From assembly GCA_041743935.1 (NCBI GenBank), contig JBGTLU010000014.1:1-52680 (forward strand): DNA of 52,680 nucleotides, given 5' to 3'. Shown one piece after another: positions 17,423 to 25,726 of this stretch (the first letter of the stretch is position 1; each line of letters opens with the position of its first letter). Origin of the DNA: JBGTLU01 sp041743935. Its GTDB lineage: Bacteria > Bacteroidota > Bacteroidia > Sphingobacteriales > Sphingobacteriaceae. The notes below the pieces were generated by a model. That model was given only the letters and a program-made list of their open reading frames with translations. It did not search any database and was not told where the DNA came from. Made by a program: the position numbers and the translations under genes.

Positions 17423-18124
17423 ATGCCTAAAAATGCAAAGCTACGTACCCTGGTATTAATTTTTTGCGTATTGATATTGCCAGTTGCCGTATTTATTATG
17501 TTGCAAACAGGTAAAAACCAATACAAACAATTACCTAAATATGGTCCACGACAAGTGGCTGCTACTTTCACTGAAAAACGTGGGGAAAAAATACCCGATA
17601 CTCTTTATCACACCATTGGCAGTTTTAATTTATTAAACCAAGATGGCGATGCTGTAACGCAAACGGATTTAGATGGGTCTATTTATGTAGCCGATTTTTT
17701 CTTCACTACTTGTCCGGATATATGCATCGAAATGAGTGCACAAATGGCAAGATTAGCTGAGCGTTTCAAAAACAATTCGGATATAAAATTTGTTTCTTAT
17801 ACGGTAGATGCTGATAATGATATTGTGCCTGTTTTGCGTGAATATGCAAACAAATATGGTGCAGATAGCAAACAGTGGATGTTCTTAACAGGAGATAAAC
17901 AACAGATTTGGGACTTAGCTAAAAATAGCTATTTGGTTCCTGCTGCCGGCGGTGCAGATGGCATGGATTTCTTTTTCCATTCGCCAATGTTTGTGTTAAT
18001 TGATAAACATAAACGCATCCGTGGATTTTATGACGGAACATCTAAAACTAGTGTAGATACTTTGATTGATGAAATTAAAGTTTTGCACCTGGAACATCTC
18101 CGAGAAATTAAACAACCGGGATAA
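17423..18124 (+). CDS. SCO1/SenC copper chaperone for the oxidase
   Basis: SCO proteins deliver copper to, and reduce the cysteines of, the CuA site in subunit II. The 233-residue product has an N-terminal anchor helix (about 8-27) and a periplasmic thioredoxin-like domain. The copper ligands are all present: C97 and C101 in TTCPDIC and H186 in FFFHSPMF. The typical late residues DGTSKTSVDTLIDEIK close the fold. Its place between the subunit IV gene and the DUF420 gene fits an oxidase-assembly role. Confidence 0.94.
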   Translation: MPKNAKLRTLVLIFCVLILPVAVFIMLQTGKNQYKQLPKYGPRQVAATFTEKRGEKIPDTLYHTIGSFNLLNQDGDAVTQTDLDGSIYVADFFFTTCPDICIEMSAQMARLAERFKNNSDIKFVSYTVDADNDIVPVLREYANKYGADSKQWMFLTGDKQQIWDLAKNSYLVPAAGGADGMDFFFHSPMFVLIDKHKRIRGFYDGTSKTSVDTLIDEIKVLHLEHLREIKQPG

Positions 18125-18132
18125 TTTTCTAT

Positions 18133-18663
18133 ATGAATTTAAGCGATAAGTTACTTTTCAGAATTGTAGGTGCAGTTTCTGTAGTTGTTTTGTTGGTAGT
18201 AATTGTATTACGTTTTATGCCAGCCCCAGAAACGGTTCCAAGTTTTGTATATAGTTTGCCGGCATTTAATGCAACTGTGAATGGTTTGTGTACCATCCTG
18301 TTATTGATTTCTCTTTATTACATCAAACAAAAAAATATAGAGGCGCATAAAAAAGTAAATTTAGCAGCCTTCGGATTGTCTTCTCTATTTTTGGTTTCAT
18401 ACATTATCTATCATTTTTCTACTTCGGCTACTTCTTATGGTGGAGAAGGTTGGATAAGGACAGTGTACTTTTTTATTCTTATCACACACATAATTTTAGC
18501 TGCTGCAGTACTACCCCTCATTCTTGTATCGTTTTATTGGGGATTAAAAATGGAAGTAGCAAAACATAAAAAATTAACCAGATGGACGTACCCCATTTGG
18601 TTATATGTAACCATTACAGGGGTGGTAGTTTATTTAATGATTTCTCCTTATTATCAACATTAA
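18133..18663 (+). CDS. DUF420 (CtaM-like) membrane protein
   Basis: This 176-residue protein has five predicted helices and belongs to DUF420, the family that includes CtaM, needed for cytochrome oxidase maturation in Firmicutes. Histidines likely to matter are in YIIYHFSTS, IHIIL-like ILITHIILAAAVLPL and KHKKLTRWTYPIWLY. The THIILA and KLTRWTYPIWLYV segments are characteristic. It starts 8 bases after the SCO stop and its stop lies 4 bases before the next start. A role in oxidase assembly is inferred from family and position; the biochemical function is not known. Confidence 0.88.
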   Translation: MNLSDKLLFRIVGAVSVVVLLVVIVLRFMPAPETVPSFVYSLPAFNATVNGLCTILLLISLYYIKQKNIEAHKKVNLAAFGLSSLFLVSYIIYHFSTSATSYGGEGWIRTVYFFILITHIILAAAVLPLILVSFYWGLKMEVAKHKKLTRWTYPIWLYVTITGVVVYLMISPYYQH

Positions 18664-18667
18664 TAGG

Positions 18668-18937
18668 ATGAAGAAACTAATATACATTGGAATTATTTTT
18701 CTGCTTTTACAAGTAGTTCCTTCTTCTGTACAAGCACAATGCCCCATGTGTAAAGCATCGGTAGAGTCGTCATTAAAAGAAGGAAATGTAAGAGGCAAAG
18801 GGTTAAATAACGGCATACTTTATTTGCTTGCAACTCCTTATTTAGCAGTAGCGGGCATCGCTTTTCTTTGGTATAGAAAATACAGAAAGAAAAATATTTC
18901 CATTAACATACCAAACGAGAATATACATTTAAACTAA
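18668..18937 (+). CDS. Small secreted-N-terminus membrane protein with CPMC motif, unknown function
   Basis: I do not recognise a characterised family. The 89-residue product has a signal peptide ending SVQA|Q, so the mature protein would begin almost directly with CPMCKAS, a CxxC pair at the extreme periplasmic N-terminus. About 20 polar residues with GKGLNNGILYL follow, then one membrane helix (LATPYLAVAGIAFLWYRKY) and a basic cytoplasmic tail. It is the last gene of the oxidase operon, 4 bases after DUF420, with the terminator starting inside its stop codon. Position and the exposed CxxC suggest metal (copper) handling or thiol exchange in oxidase assembly; this is inference. It is not a lipoprotein because the residue before the cysteine is Gln. 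Confidence 0.8.
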   Translation: MKKLIYIGIIFLLLQVVPSSVQAQCPMCKASVESSLKEGNVRGKGLNNGILYLLATPYLAVAGIAFLWYRKYRKKNISINIPNENIHLN

Positions 18938-18959
18938 TCCCGTTCGAACGGGATTTTTT
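18936..18959 (+). terminator. Terminator of the oxidase assembly operon
   Basis: AATCCCGTTCGAACGGGATT (18936-18955) is a perfect 20-base palindrome that folds into a hairpin and runs into six T residues (18954-18959). It starts inside the stop codon of the CPMC gene. Confidence 0.9.
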
Positions 18960-18975
18960 GTTTGTAAACTGAAAA

Positions 18976-19356
18976 ATGACTAACACAAGAACCAGATTTT
19001 CTGCCATAGTAAATTGCAAATGTCCTCGTTGCAGAAAAGGAAACATGTTTGTTCATTCTATTCTAAAGGTTACTTCGTTTTCTAAAATGAACAAAACCTG
19101 TTCTCAGTGTGGCTTGTATTATGAAATTGAACCCGGTTTTTTTTACGGTGCTATGTACTTTAGTTATGCTTTAAATGTTGCACAATTAGCAGTAGTTGGT
19201 ATTGCTACCTTTCATTATTTAGGAGATCCTCCTGCATCTGCTTTGTTGATTTCTATGATTTCTACCATCCTTTTACTTACCCCAATTAATTATCGTTTGG
19301 CACGTTCCCTAATGTTGCATTTTTTAGGCTCGGTTAAATATCAAAAAGGCTGGTAA
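18976..19356 (+). CDS. DUF983 zinc-ribbon membrane protein
   Basis: The 126-residue product matches DUF983: a zinc ribbon with cysteines C14, C16 and C19 (CKCPRC) and C42, C45 (CSQCG), a YEIEPGFFYGAMY signature, then two membrane helices. Its biochemical role is unknown. It begins 17 bases after the oxidase-operon terminator and is followed 1 base after its stop by the DUF2461 gene, so those two are probably cotranscribed. No clear promoter box was found in the short gap. Confidence 0.88.
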   Translation: MTNTRTRFSAIVNCKCPRCRKGNMFVHSILKVTSFSKMNKTCSQCGLYYEIEPGFFYGAMYFSYALNVAQLAVVGIATFHYLGDPPASALLISMISTILLLTPINYRLARSLMLHFLGSVKYQKGW

Positions 19357-19357
19357 T

Positions 19358-20020
19358 ATGTTACAGAAAAAAACAATTCAATTTTTATCTCTTTTAGCTG
19401 ATAATAATAACCGAGAATGGTTTACTGCAAATAAGAAAGAATATGAAACAGCCAAAGAAGATGTCTTGCAATTTACAGCAAACGTGCTACAAGGCATTGC
19501 ATCGTTTGATGCATCAGTTATTCATCTGGATGTAAAAAAATGCTTGATGCGTATTTATCGGGATGTACGTTTTAGCAAGGATAAATCACCATATAAATTA
19601 AATTACGGGATAGGTATTTCGCCAATGGGTAAAAATGTTCCGGCCCCAAGTTATTACATACACATACAGCCCGGGGGTAAATCTTTTTTTGGTGGAGGAT
19701 TATGGATGCCCCCTGCCGATGTTTTAAAAGCAGTTAGACAAGAAATTGACTATAATTTCGACAAATTTAAGGCCATCATCCACACGGCTGATTTTAAAAA
19801 TACTTTTGGTAACTTGTCAGTGGAAGATTCTTTAAAAAATATTCCAAAAGGGTTTATGCCAGATAATCCAGCAATAGAATACTTAAAATTGAAAAGTTTT
19901 ATTGTTAGTTTCGATATTGCAGATGATGAATGGTATTTACCAACAATTAAAAACAAAATAATTAATGCCTCCAGGATTTTATATCCTTTTAATCAGTTTT
20001 TGATTGGAGCTATAACTTAA
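19358..20020 (+). CDS. DUF2461 / TIGR02453 family protein
   Basis: The 220-residue soluble protein matches DUF2461 (TIGR02453). Family marks are FLSLLADNNNREWFTANKKEY at the N-terminus, the central MRIYRDVRFSKDKSPYKLN, then YYIHIQPGGKSFFGGGLWMP. The conserved Arg/Asp/Lys cluster in RDVRFSKDKSPYK suggests a ligand or nucleic acid site, but no activity is established for the family. There is no signal peptide. It lies 1 base after DUF983 and 11 bases before the OmpA-type gene. Confidence 0.88.
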   Translation: MLQKKTIQFLSLLADNNNREWFTANKKEYETAKEDVLQFTANVLQGIASFDASVIHLDVKKCLMRIYRDVRFSKDKSPYKLNYGIGISPMGKNVPAPSYYIHIQPGGKSFFGGGLWMPPADVLKAVRQEIDYNFDKFKAIIHTADFKNTFGNLSVEDSLKNIPKGFMPDNPAIEYLKLKSFIVSFDIADDEWYLPTIKNKIINASRILYPFNQFLIGAIT

Positions 20021-20031
20021 ATGAATAAAAA

Positions 20032-20874
20032 ATGAAGAATTTAAAATCCCTTAGCTTACTGTTTATCTTAACCTTTTTGTTAAGTTCTTGTGTAGTATTA
20101 AATCCTAAAACCTATAAAGGGATATTAGCAGAGCGAGATAATTTGCGATTTAAATTGCAAACCTCTACCGCTTTTGGAGATAGTTTAAATACGGTAAATG
20201 CACAGTTAAAAAGAGATACTACCAACTTAGGCGAAAGATTAAGAAGAGTACAAGAACAATTGGTGGCAACCATCAGCACATTTAATCGATTTAAAGAAAA
20301 TGCTAGTGGAGAAATTCAACAATTAATGGCCGATTTAGAAAGTCGCGAATCTCGTTTACGTGAAGTAGAAGATATTCTTAAAAAACGCGAAGAAGCCAAT
20401 TTAGCCTTGCAAAATAAATTACAACGCGCACTTTTAGGATTTGAAAGCAGCGGGCTAAGTATCTACATGAAAGACGGTAAAGTATATGTTTCATTAACCG
20501 ACAAACTGTTGTTTGATACAGGAAGCATCGTTATTGATTCTAAAGGAAGAACAGCACTAACCGAACTTGCTAAAGTTTTGCAAGAACAAACCGATATTGT
20601 GATTATGGTTGAAGGACATACTGATAACGCTCGTGTGGTTAACCTCGGCCAAATAAAAGATAACTGGGATTTAAGTGTATTAAGAGCAACTTCGGTAGTT
20701 AGGTTTTTGGTGGATGTTCAGAAAATTGATCCTACCAGAATTATAGCATCAGGCCGTGGAGAATCCAGACCATTAGAATTAGGCACCACCAACGAAGCTA
20801 GAAGCAAAAACCGTAGAATTGAAATTGCTCTATCTCCGCAATTAGATGAATTGTTTAAGTTATTGGAAAAGTAG
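20032..20874 (+). CDS. OmpA-family outer membrane lipoprotein
   Basis: This 280-residue protein has a lipoprotein signal with lipobox LLSSC (C20), a long charged coiled-coil segment (about residues 50-135, with RRVQEQLVAT and ESRESRLREVEDILKKREE), and a C-terminal OmpA domain (about 150-275). The peptidoglycan-binding motif EGHTDNARV and the helix-loop NEARSKNRRIEIAL are complete. It would tether the outer membrane to the cell wall. The arrangement resembles Pal-type lipoproteins with an added coiled-coil spacer. It ends the plus-strand group and converges on rmlC. Confidence 0.9.
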   Translation: MKNLKSLSLLFILTFLLSSCVVLNPKTYKGILAERDNLRFKLQTSTAFGDSLNTVNAQLKRDTTNLGERLRRVQEQLVATISTFNRFKENASGEIQQLMADLESRESRLREVEDILKKREEANLALQNKLQRALLGFESSGLSIYMKDGKVYVSLTDKLLFDTGSIVIDSKGRTALTELAKVLQEQTDIVIMVEGHTDNARVVNLGQIKDNWDLSVLRATSVVRFLVDVQKIDPTRIIASGRGESRPLELGTTNEARSKNRRIEIALSPQLDELFKLLEK

Positions 20875-20888
20875 AACGATTCTTGGGT

Positions 20889-20916
20889 TGCGTATTACGA
20901 GTTGCTAGCTACGGGC
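20889..20916. repeat. Degenerate heptamer repeat between convergent genes
   Basis: Four consecutive seven-base units can be laid out in phase: TGCGTAT, TACGAGT, TGCTAGC, TACGGGC, all fitting T[GA]C[GT]NNN. They fill much of the 72-base gap between the OmpA-type gene and rmlC. The match is imperfect and short. Confidence 0.4.
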
Positions 20917-20946
20917 TGATTTCTTATCCCTCATAGCTAAACTATT

Positions 20947-21489
20947 CTAAAATGGACTTTCGAACTCAGAAAACTTAGGCAAGTTTTTATCCTTTTCAGA
21001 AATAATCGGATTGTCCATTTGCCAATCAATAGCTAATTGTTCGTCGTTCCAGATCACGCCCATTTCAGATTCTTTGTTATACACATTGGTGCATTTGTAA
21101 GCAAAAATGGTATCGTCTTCTAAGGTAATAAACCCATGTAAAAAGCCTGGAGGTATCCAATATTGTAACTGATTTTCGGCCGATAGTTCTAAGCCATGGT
21201 GTTGTCCGTAGGTTGCAGAATTTTTTCGCGCATCTACTGCAACATCCCAAACTTTACCTTTCACTACCCTAACCAATTTACCTTGTTCATACGGGGCTTT
21301 TTGGCAATGCAATCCCCTGAGTGTGCCTCGTTTTGAACTCGACTGATTGTCTTGCAAAAACTCTGCATCTATTCCTATTTTTTTATAAGTTTCGCGATTA
21401 TACGATTCGAAAAAATAACCTCGGTCATCTCTCCAAATAGTTGGCTCGATGATAAGCAAACCTGCTAGAGGGGTGGTGCTAACTTTCAT
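20947..21489 (-). CDS. rmlC: dTDP-4-dehydrorhamnose 3,5-epimerase
   Basis: RmlC converts dTDP-4-keto-6-deoxyglucose to dTDP-4-keto-rhamnose in nucleotide-sugar synthesis. The 180-residue cupin shows DDRGYFFESY, the GTLRGLHCQ motif with the catalytic base H61, then KLVRVVKGKVWDVAVDAR and YWIPPGFLHGF. The residue after the histidine is Cys where Tyr is usual. Family length is normal. Its start overlaps the stop of DUF4286 (TAATG), so the two are translationally coupled. The rmlA, rmlB and rmlD genes are not in the window. Confidence 0.94.
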   Translation of the reverse strand: MKVSTTPLAGLLIIEPTIWRDDRGYFFESYNRETYKKIGIDAEFLQDNQSSSKRGTLRGLHCQKAPYEQGKLVRVVKGKVWDVAVDARKNSATYGQHHGLELSAENQLQYWIPPGFLHGFITLEDDTIFAYKCTNVYNKESEMGVIWNDEQLAIDWQMDNPIISEKDKNLPKFSEFESPF

Positions 21490-21791
21490 TATTCTACTAC
21501 CTCCATGATGCTACGGTAAGCAACAAACTTGTTCTGGTATCGCTGAGTGTGATCTGCTTGCAAAGCTGGAGCATATTTCTGCTGATAGGTGTTATAATCT
21601 TCTAAGTTATTGCAATGGTATTGGAAACAATACGTTTGCCCTTCGTTGGGGCTATCTACCACTTTTAAAATAGAATTTTTGCTGAAAATACCGGTTTGCA
21701 TTACTTGCGGAACATGTATTTCTTTCATCCATTTAATCCATTCATCATGTATTTCGTTTTGGATGATAACGGTTACGTTATAAATAATCAT
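21489..21791 (-). CDS. DUF4286 family protein
   Basis: The 100-residue soluble protein matches DUF4286, a Bacteroidota family of unknown function with a ferredoxin-like/ABM-type fold suggested by its pattern: MIIYNVTVIIQNEIHDEWIKW opens with a strand and amphipathic helix, and YCFQYHCNNLEDYNTY and HTQRYQNKFVAYRSIME close it. There is no signal peptide. It sits 39 bases after the TPR gene and overlaps rmlC by one base. No role in sugar metabolism can be claimed from the linkage. Confidence 0.85.
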   Translation of the reverse strand: MIIYNVTVIIQNEIHDEWIKWMKEIHVPQVMQTGIFSKNSILKVVDSPNEGQTYCFQYHCNNLEDYNTYQQKYAPALQADHTQRYQNKFVAYRSIMEVVE

Positions 21792-21830
21792 ACAGTTAAA
21801 TTGCTACCAAAATAACGAAAGATTTTAGAT

Positions 21831-23639
21831 TTAATTCAACACATCGCCTCGTAAATTGCGGAAACGTTTTCTTACTTCTACCACGTATAAACTACCCGGA
21901 AAATCAAACAGTAAGCGTTCATAGAGTTGTTTTGCTTTTGCAGGTTCGTTTAGTTTTTCTTCATATAGTTCAGCCAACAAGAACAGTGCATCATCCGCCC
22001 AAAGTTCAAAAGCATAATTCTCAAAAACCTCGGTGAGAGCTTTTTCTGCTTTTTCGTATTCTCTTTTATGCAGATAGATTTTAGCTTTTGCCATTAAGAT
22101 ATCATCTGCCAATGAATTACTGGGGTATAAAATAGATATGGTATCTAATCTAGAAATGGCAGCTTCGAAATTATTTTGGGTAATAAGTAATTCTGCAGAT
22201 GCATAAACTTTTAGAGCATCAAATGTAGTATCTGGTCCACGATTATCGCTAATTAATAAGCTTAAGTTTAAAGCATCATTAGCCCAAAGCTGAGAGGTAG
22301 AGCCCTTTAAAACATCTAATTGTGCTTTTGCCCATTCAAAATCACCGTTGTAGTAAGATATTTTTGCATTCTTAAACCTTGCTTCTTGTCCTATGGGATC
22401 GTCTCTAAAAGCTTTATCCACTTGTCCCAATAATAAAATTGGCTCCCAAACATCGCCACTTAATAAATAAGCATCGGCCAAATCCATCTTGCATTGCGCC
22501 AAAAAACGAGGGGTTACTCGTGGCATTGCCAATATAGTTTCTAGTAGAACAATGGCATCATCTACTTTATTTAGATATTTTGCTTTCAGATTTGCCAAAT
22601 CGCGCATGGCAAAAGCAGTTTGTTCATTTTTGCCAAATTCATCCAAGAGTGCCCAATAGTCCTTCTCTATTTCGGCTAATTCGGCATTGGTGTAGTTTCC
22701 GGCGGTAACTTTCTGACTAGCAGTGTTTAGCTTTTCAATTCTGGCCGATATGAAATAGGGGCTAGAATTTCCTTTAGAAATTACATAGTTGTAAGCCCTC
22801 AAAGCTTCATCATAGGCCTCATTTGTTCGGCAAATCTGAGCGAGTTGCATTAAGCGTTCGCCATTTTCATTTAATCTTCTATCTATGGCAATGGTTTGGG
22901 TAATTGCCATGCTGAATTCTTTGGTTTGAATGAATTGCCAAATTAATAATTCGCTGTAAGCTGTATTTTGTGGTTGAGCTTGAATTCGTCTGAGTAAGGA
23001 ATTTTTAAGAATATCATACTCTTCTATTCCTTCTAAATTGGTTGAAAAACTATTTTTTGCTTGCTCTAAGTAGGCTTCATTTTCTTCCAGAAGATTGAGC
23101 ATTTCCTCTACATACTCCGCTTTTTTATTTTGCAGTATGTATAATTTCGAAACATCAAAAACATACATCAGCTTATTATTCAGTAATTTTCTGCCTTGTA
23201 AAAAGGCTTTTACGGCAAATTCTTGTTCGCCAATACGGTAGAAATATTGTCCAAGATCAGAAATATCAAAAGCATCTGCTCGCATCTCGGATATTACTTT
23301 TTCAAACTCGGTATTCGCTTTTTGTATCTGATCAGATTGCTTATACAAATGGCCTAAATCTGCTTTATATATACTTCTGGTTGGAAATCGTTTTTTTTGT
23401 CTATTAATTAGTTTCTCAGCTTTGGAATAATCTTGCAAACGGAAATAGCTGTTTAATAGGTTCTCATAATAAGAATCATTGTCAATCGCATTATTATACA
23501 AAACTTCAAAAAGCTCAGCTGCTTTTTCATATTCTCCATTACGGTAAAATTGTATTGCTAATGCTTCATTGCTAAGGCGTTGTGCGTAGCAATTGGAAGA
23601 TAGTAATAGAAATATCACAAACCCTAAAAGGTGCTTCAT
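21831..23639 (-). CDS. Secreted tetratricopeptide-repeat protein
   Basis: The 602-residue product has a signal peptide ending CYA|Q and then helical repeats throughout. TPR-like pairs are clear at the N-terminus (AIQFYRNGEYEKAAELFEVL, LLNSYFRLQDYSKAEKLI) and C-terminus (AKIYLHKREYEKAEKALTEV, LLAELYEEKLNEPAKAKQLY), with the centre more diverged. It has no T9SS sorting domain and no enzymatic motif, so it is probably a periplasmic or envelope scaffold. It is the first gene of a minus-strand group with DUF4286 and rmlC and is divergent from the S9 peptidase gene across 177 bases, in which no confident promoter box could be named for either strand. Confidence 0.88.
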   Translation of the reverse strand: MKHLLGFVIFLLLSSNCYAQRLSNEALAIQFYRNGEYEKAAELFEVLYNNAIDNDSYYENLLNSYFRLQDYSKAEKLINRQKKRFPTRSIYKADLGHLYKQSDQIQKANTEFEKVISEMRADAFDISDLGQYFYRIGEQEFAVKAFLQGRKLLNNKLMYVFDVSKLYILQNKKAEYVEEMLNLLEENEAYLEQAKNSFSTNLEGIEEYDILKNSLLRRIQAQPQNTAYSELLIWQFIQTKEFSMAITQTIAIDRRLNENGERLMQLAQICRTNEAYDEALRAYNYVISKGNSSPYFISARIEKLNTASQKVTAGNYTNAELAEIEKDYWALLDEFGKNEQTAFAMRDLANLKAKYLNKVDDAIVLLETILAMPRVTPRFLAQCKMDLADAYLLSGDVWEPILLLGQVDKAFRDDPIGQEARFKNAKISYYNGDFEWAKAQLDVLKGSTSQLWANDALNLSLLISDNRGPDTTFDALKVYASAELLITQNNFEAAISRLDTISILYPSNSLADDILMAKAKIYLHKREYEKAEKALTEVFENYAFELWADDALFLLAELYEEKLNEPAKAKQLYERLLFDFPGSLYVVEVRKRFRNLRGDVLN

Positions 23640-23816
23640 ACGTAAAGTTATAAAAACAAATTAAGCAGATTAATTTATATTTTCGCCCCAATTTCTAAAC
23701 GTGTAAAAGCACTGTTGCAAAGGGGTAAAAATAGTGTTACAGCTAATTTAGTGCCTGTTTAAATTGTTAATTTTAAAAATCATTATAATAAAATCTAACG
23801 CTCTCAAAAATAATAT

Positions 23817-25715
23817 ATGTTGCGTAACCTAAAGAAAATTGTGTGGCTGGTATCGGTACTGTTCATTTTTGCCTCTTGTCAAGAAGAAGTAAAAGTGAAT
23901 CAGGTTCCATTGAAAGATTTTTTCAGAAATCCGGAGAAAACATATTTCAAAATTTCTCCAAACGGCGAGTATGTTTCATATGTACAACCCTATCAGAATC
24001 GATTAAATATTTATATCCAAAACATTAAGGACAATTCTGTAACCCGAATAACTTCAGATATGGAGAATAATATCTCTAGATATTGGTGGGTAGGGGATGA
24101 TAGAATTTTGTATTTGAAGGATAATAATGGTGACGAATTTTATCGACTTTATTCTGTTAACATTGATGGAACTAACACCCAAGATTTAACTCCTTTTGAT
24201 AAAGTTAGAATTCGGATGATAGATAAATTGCAAAATAGCGATTCGAACGAAATTATCATTAGCCTAAATAAACGCGATGAAAAAGTATTTGATGCCTATC
24301 GGTTAAATGTAAAAACAGGAGAGTTAAAATTAATTGCCCAAAATCCAGGAAATATACATTCTTGGATGACCGACCACGAAGGTAAACTCAGATTGGCATT
24401 TGCTACCGATGGCGTAAATGAGGTTATACTATATCGCGAGAATGAGGATAAACCATACAGAAAAGTAAAAAGCATTTCTTTTAAAGAAACCATCATTCCG
24501 ATACTGTTTTCATTTGATAATAACTACATTTACGCATCTTCTAACGTAAACAGAGATAAATCTGCCATTGTAAAGTTAGATCCTACCACGTTCGAAGAAA
24601 TGGAAGTAATTTACGAACATCCGGATGTAGATGTATATGAACTGGGATTTTCTTTAAAAAACAAAAACTTAAGTTGGGTAAGCTATACCGAATGGAAAAC
24701 AGAACTCCATTTCTTGGATAATACTGTAAAACAAACGTATACCTCACTTACTGAAATGCTGCCAGGTGTAGAATTAGCAGTGGTAGATGTAGATGAAGCA
24801 GAAAATAAATTAATAATAAAAACCTATGGAGACAAAACTCCCGGTGCATTTTATCTTTTTGATAAAGAAAAAAATGACCTAAGTAAACTTAGCGAAGTTG
24901 CACCTTGGATAGACCCGGCCGATATGGCCGATATGAAACCAATTTCTTTTACATCCAGGGATGGTTTAACCATTCATGGTTATTTAACTTTGCCCAAAGG
25001 TAAAGTTCAAAAAAACCTACCAGTTGTTGTCAACCCACATGGGGGGCCATGGCTTCGAAACCGTTGGGGATATAGTCCCGAAACGCAATTTTTGGCAAAT
25101 CGGGGATATGCCGTTATGCAAATTAACTACCGTGGTTCTACAGGGTATGGTCGTGAATTTTGGGAAGCCTCATTTAAACAATGGGGTCGTAGCATGCAAA
25201 ATGATGTTACAGATGGTGTTAAATGGCTAATAAGTGAAGGAATTGCAAACCCAAAACAAATTGGTATTTATGGATTTAGTTATGGAGGATATTGCTCCTT
25301 GGTTGGTATAACTACCACCCCAGATTTATATGCATGTGGCGTATCTTATTCTGGTTTATCCAATCTATTTACCTACATGAAAGATATCCCACCGTATAAT
25401 CAGCCGTTTTTAAAAATGTATTATGAGATGGTGGGCAACCCCGAAACCGATGCAGAATATTTTAGAGAAGTATCTCCAGTTTTTCATACCGACAAAATAA
25501 AAGTTCCCGTACTTATTGCACAAGGCGCAAAAGATCCAAGAGTAAACATTAACGAAACCAACCAATTTGTAAAAGAATTACAAAAACGGGATATTGATGT
25601 TACGTATATTGTGCATCCGAATGAAGGTCATTTCTTTATGAAAGAAGAAAATAAGCTCGCTTTTTATGCTGCACTTGAAGCCTTTTTTGAGAAAAATCTG
25701 AAAAATAAGAAATAG
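23817..25715 (+). CDS. S9 family (prolyl oligopeptidase-type) peptidase lipoprotein
   Basis: This 632-residue serine peptidase has a lipoprotein signal (FIFASC, C20), an N-terminal beta-propeller (about 40-380) and a C-terminal alpha/beta-hydrolase domain. The catalytic triad is visible: S488 in GFSYGGYC, D573 in AKDPRVN and H605 in NEGHFF, with the oxyanion region NPHGGPW. It most resembles the S9C/dipeptidyl-peptidase branch that trims peptides at the cell envelope. It is followed 11 bases after its stop by a histidine kinase gene, so the three genes S9-kinase-regulator may be cotranscribed. Confidence 0.92.
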   Translation: MLRNLKKIVWLVSVLFIFASCQEEVKVNQVPLKDFFRNPEKTYFKISPNGEYVSYVQPYQNRLNIYIQNIKDNSVTRITSDMENNISRYWWVGDDRILYLKDNNGDEFYRLYSVNIDGTNTQDLTPFDKVRIRMIDKLQNSDSNEIIISLNKRDEKVFDAYRLNVKTGELKLIAQNPGNIHSWMTDHEGKLRLAFATDGVNEVILYRENEDKPYRKVKSISFKETIIPILFSFDNNYIYASSNVNRDKSAIVKLDPTTFEEMEVIYEHPDVDVYELGFSLKNKNLSWVSYTEWKTELHFLDNTVKQTYTSLTEMLPGVELAVVDVDEAENKLIIKTYGDKTPGAFYLFDKEKNDLSKLSEVAPWIDPADMADMKPISFTSRDGLTIHGYLTLPKGKVQKNLPVVVNPHGGPWLRNRWGYSPETQFLANRGYAVMQINYRGSTGYGREFWEASFKQWGRSMQNDVTDGVKWLISEGIANPKQIGIYGFSYGGYCSLVGITTTPDLYACGVSYSGLSNLFTYMKDIPPYNQPFLKMYYEMVGNPETDAEYFREVSPVFHTDKIKVPVLIAQGAKDPRVNINETNQFVKELQKRDIDVTYIVHPNEGHFFMKEENKLAFYAALEAFFEKNLKNKK

Positions 25716-25726
25716 AAAATTGGGAG

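Noticed and set aside
20909..20941. TAGCTA pairs between rmlC and the OmpA-type gene as a terminator
   Set aside because: The stem needs a bulge, the arms are self-complementary by themselves, and no T run follows on either strand.
23817..25715. T9SS C-terminal sorting domain on the S9 peptidase or TPR protein
   Set aside because: Neither protein ends in a beta-rich sorting domain; the peptidase is a lipoprotein ending just after its hydrolase fold.
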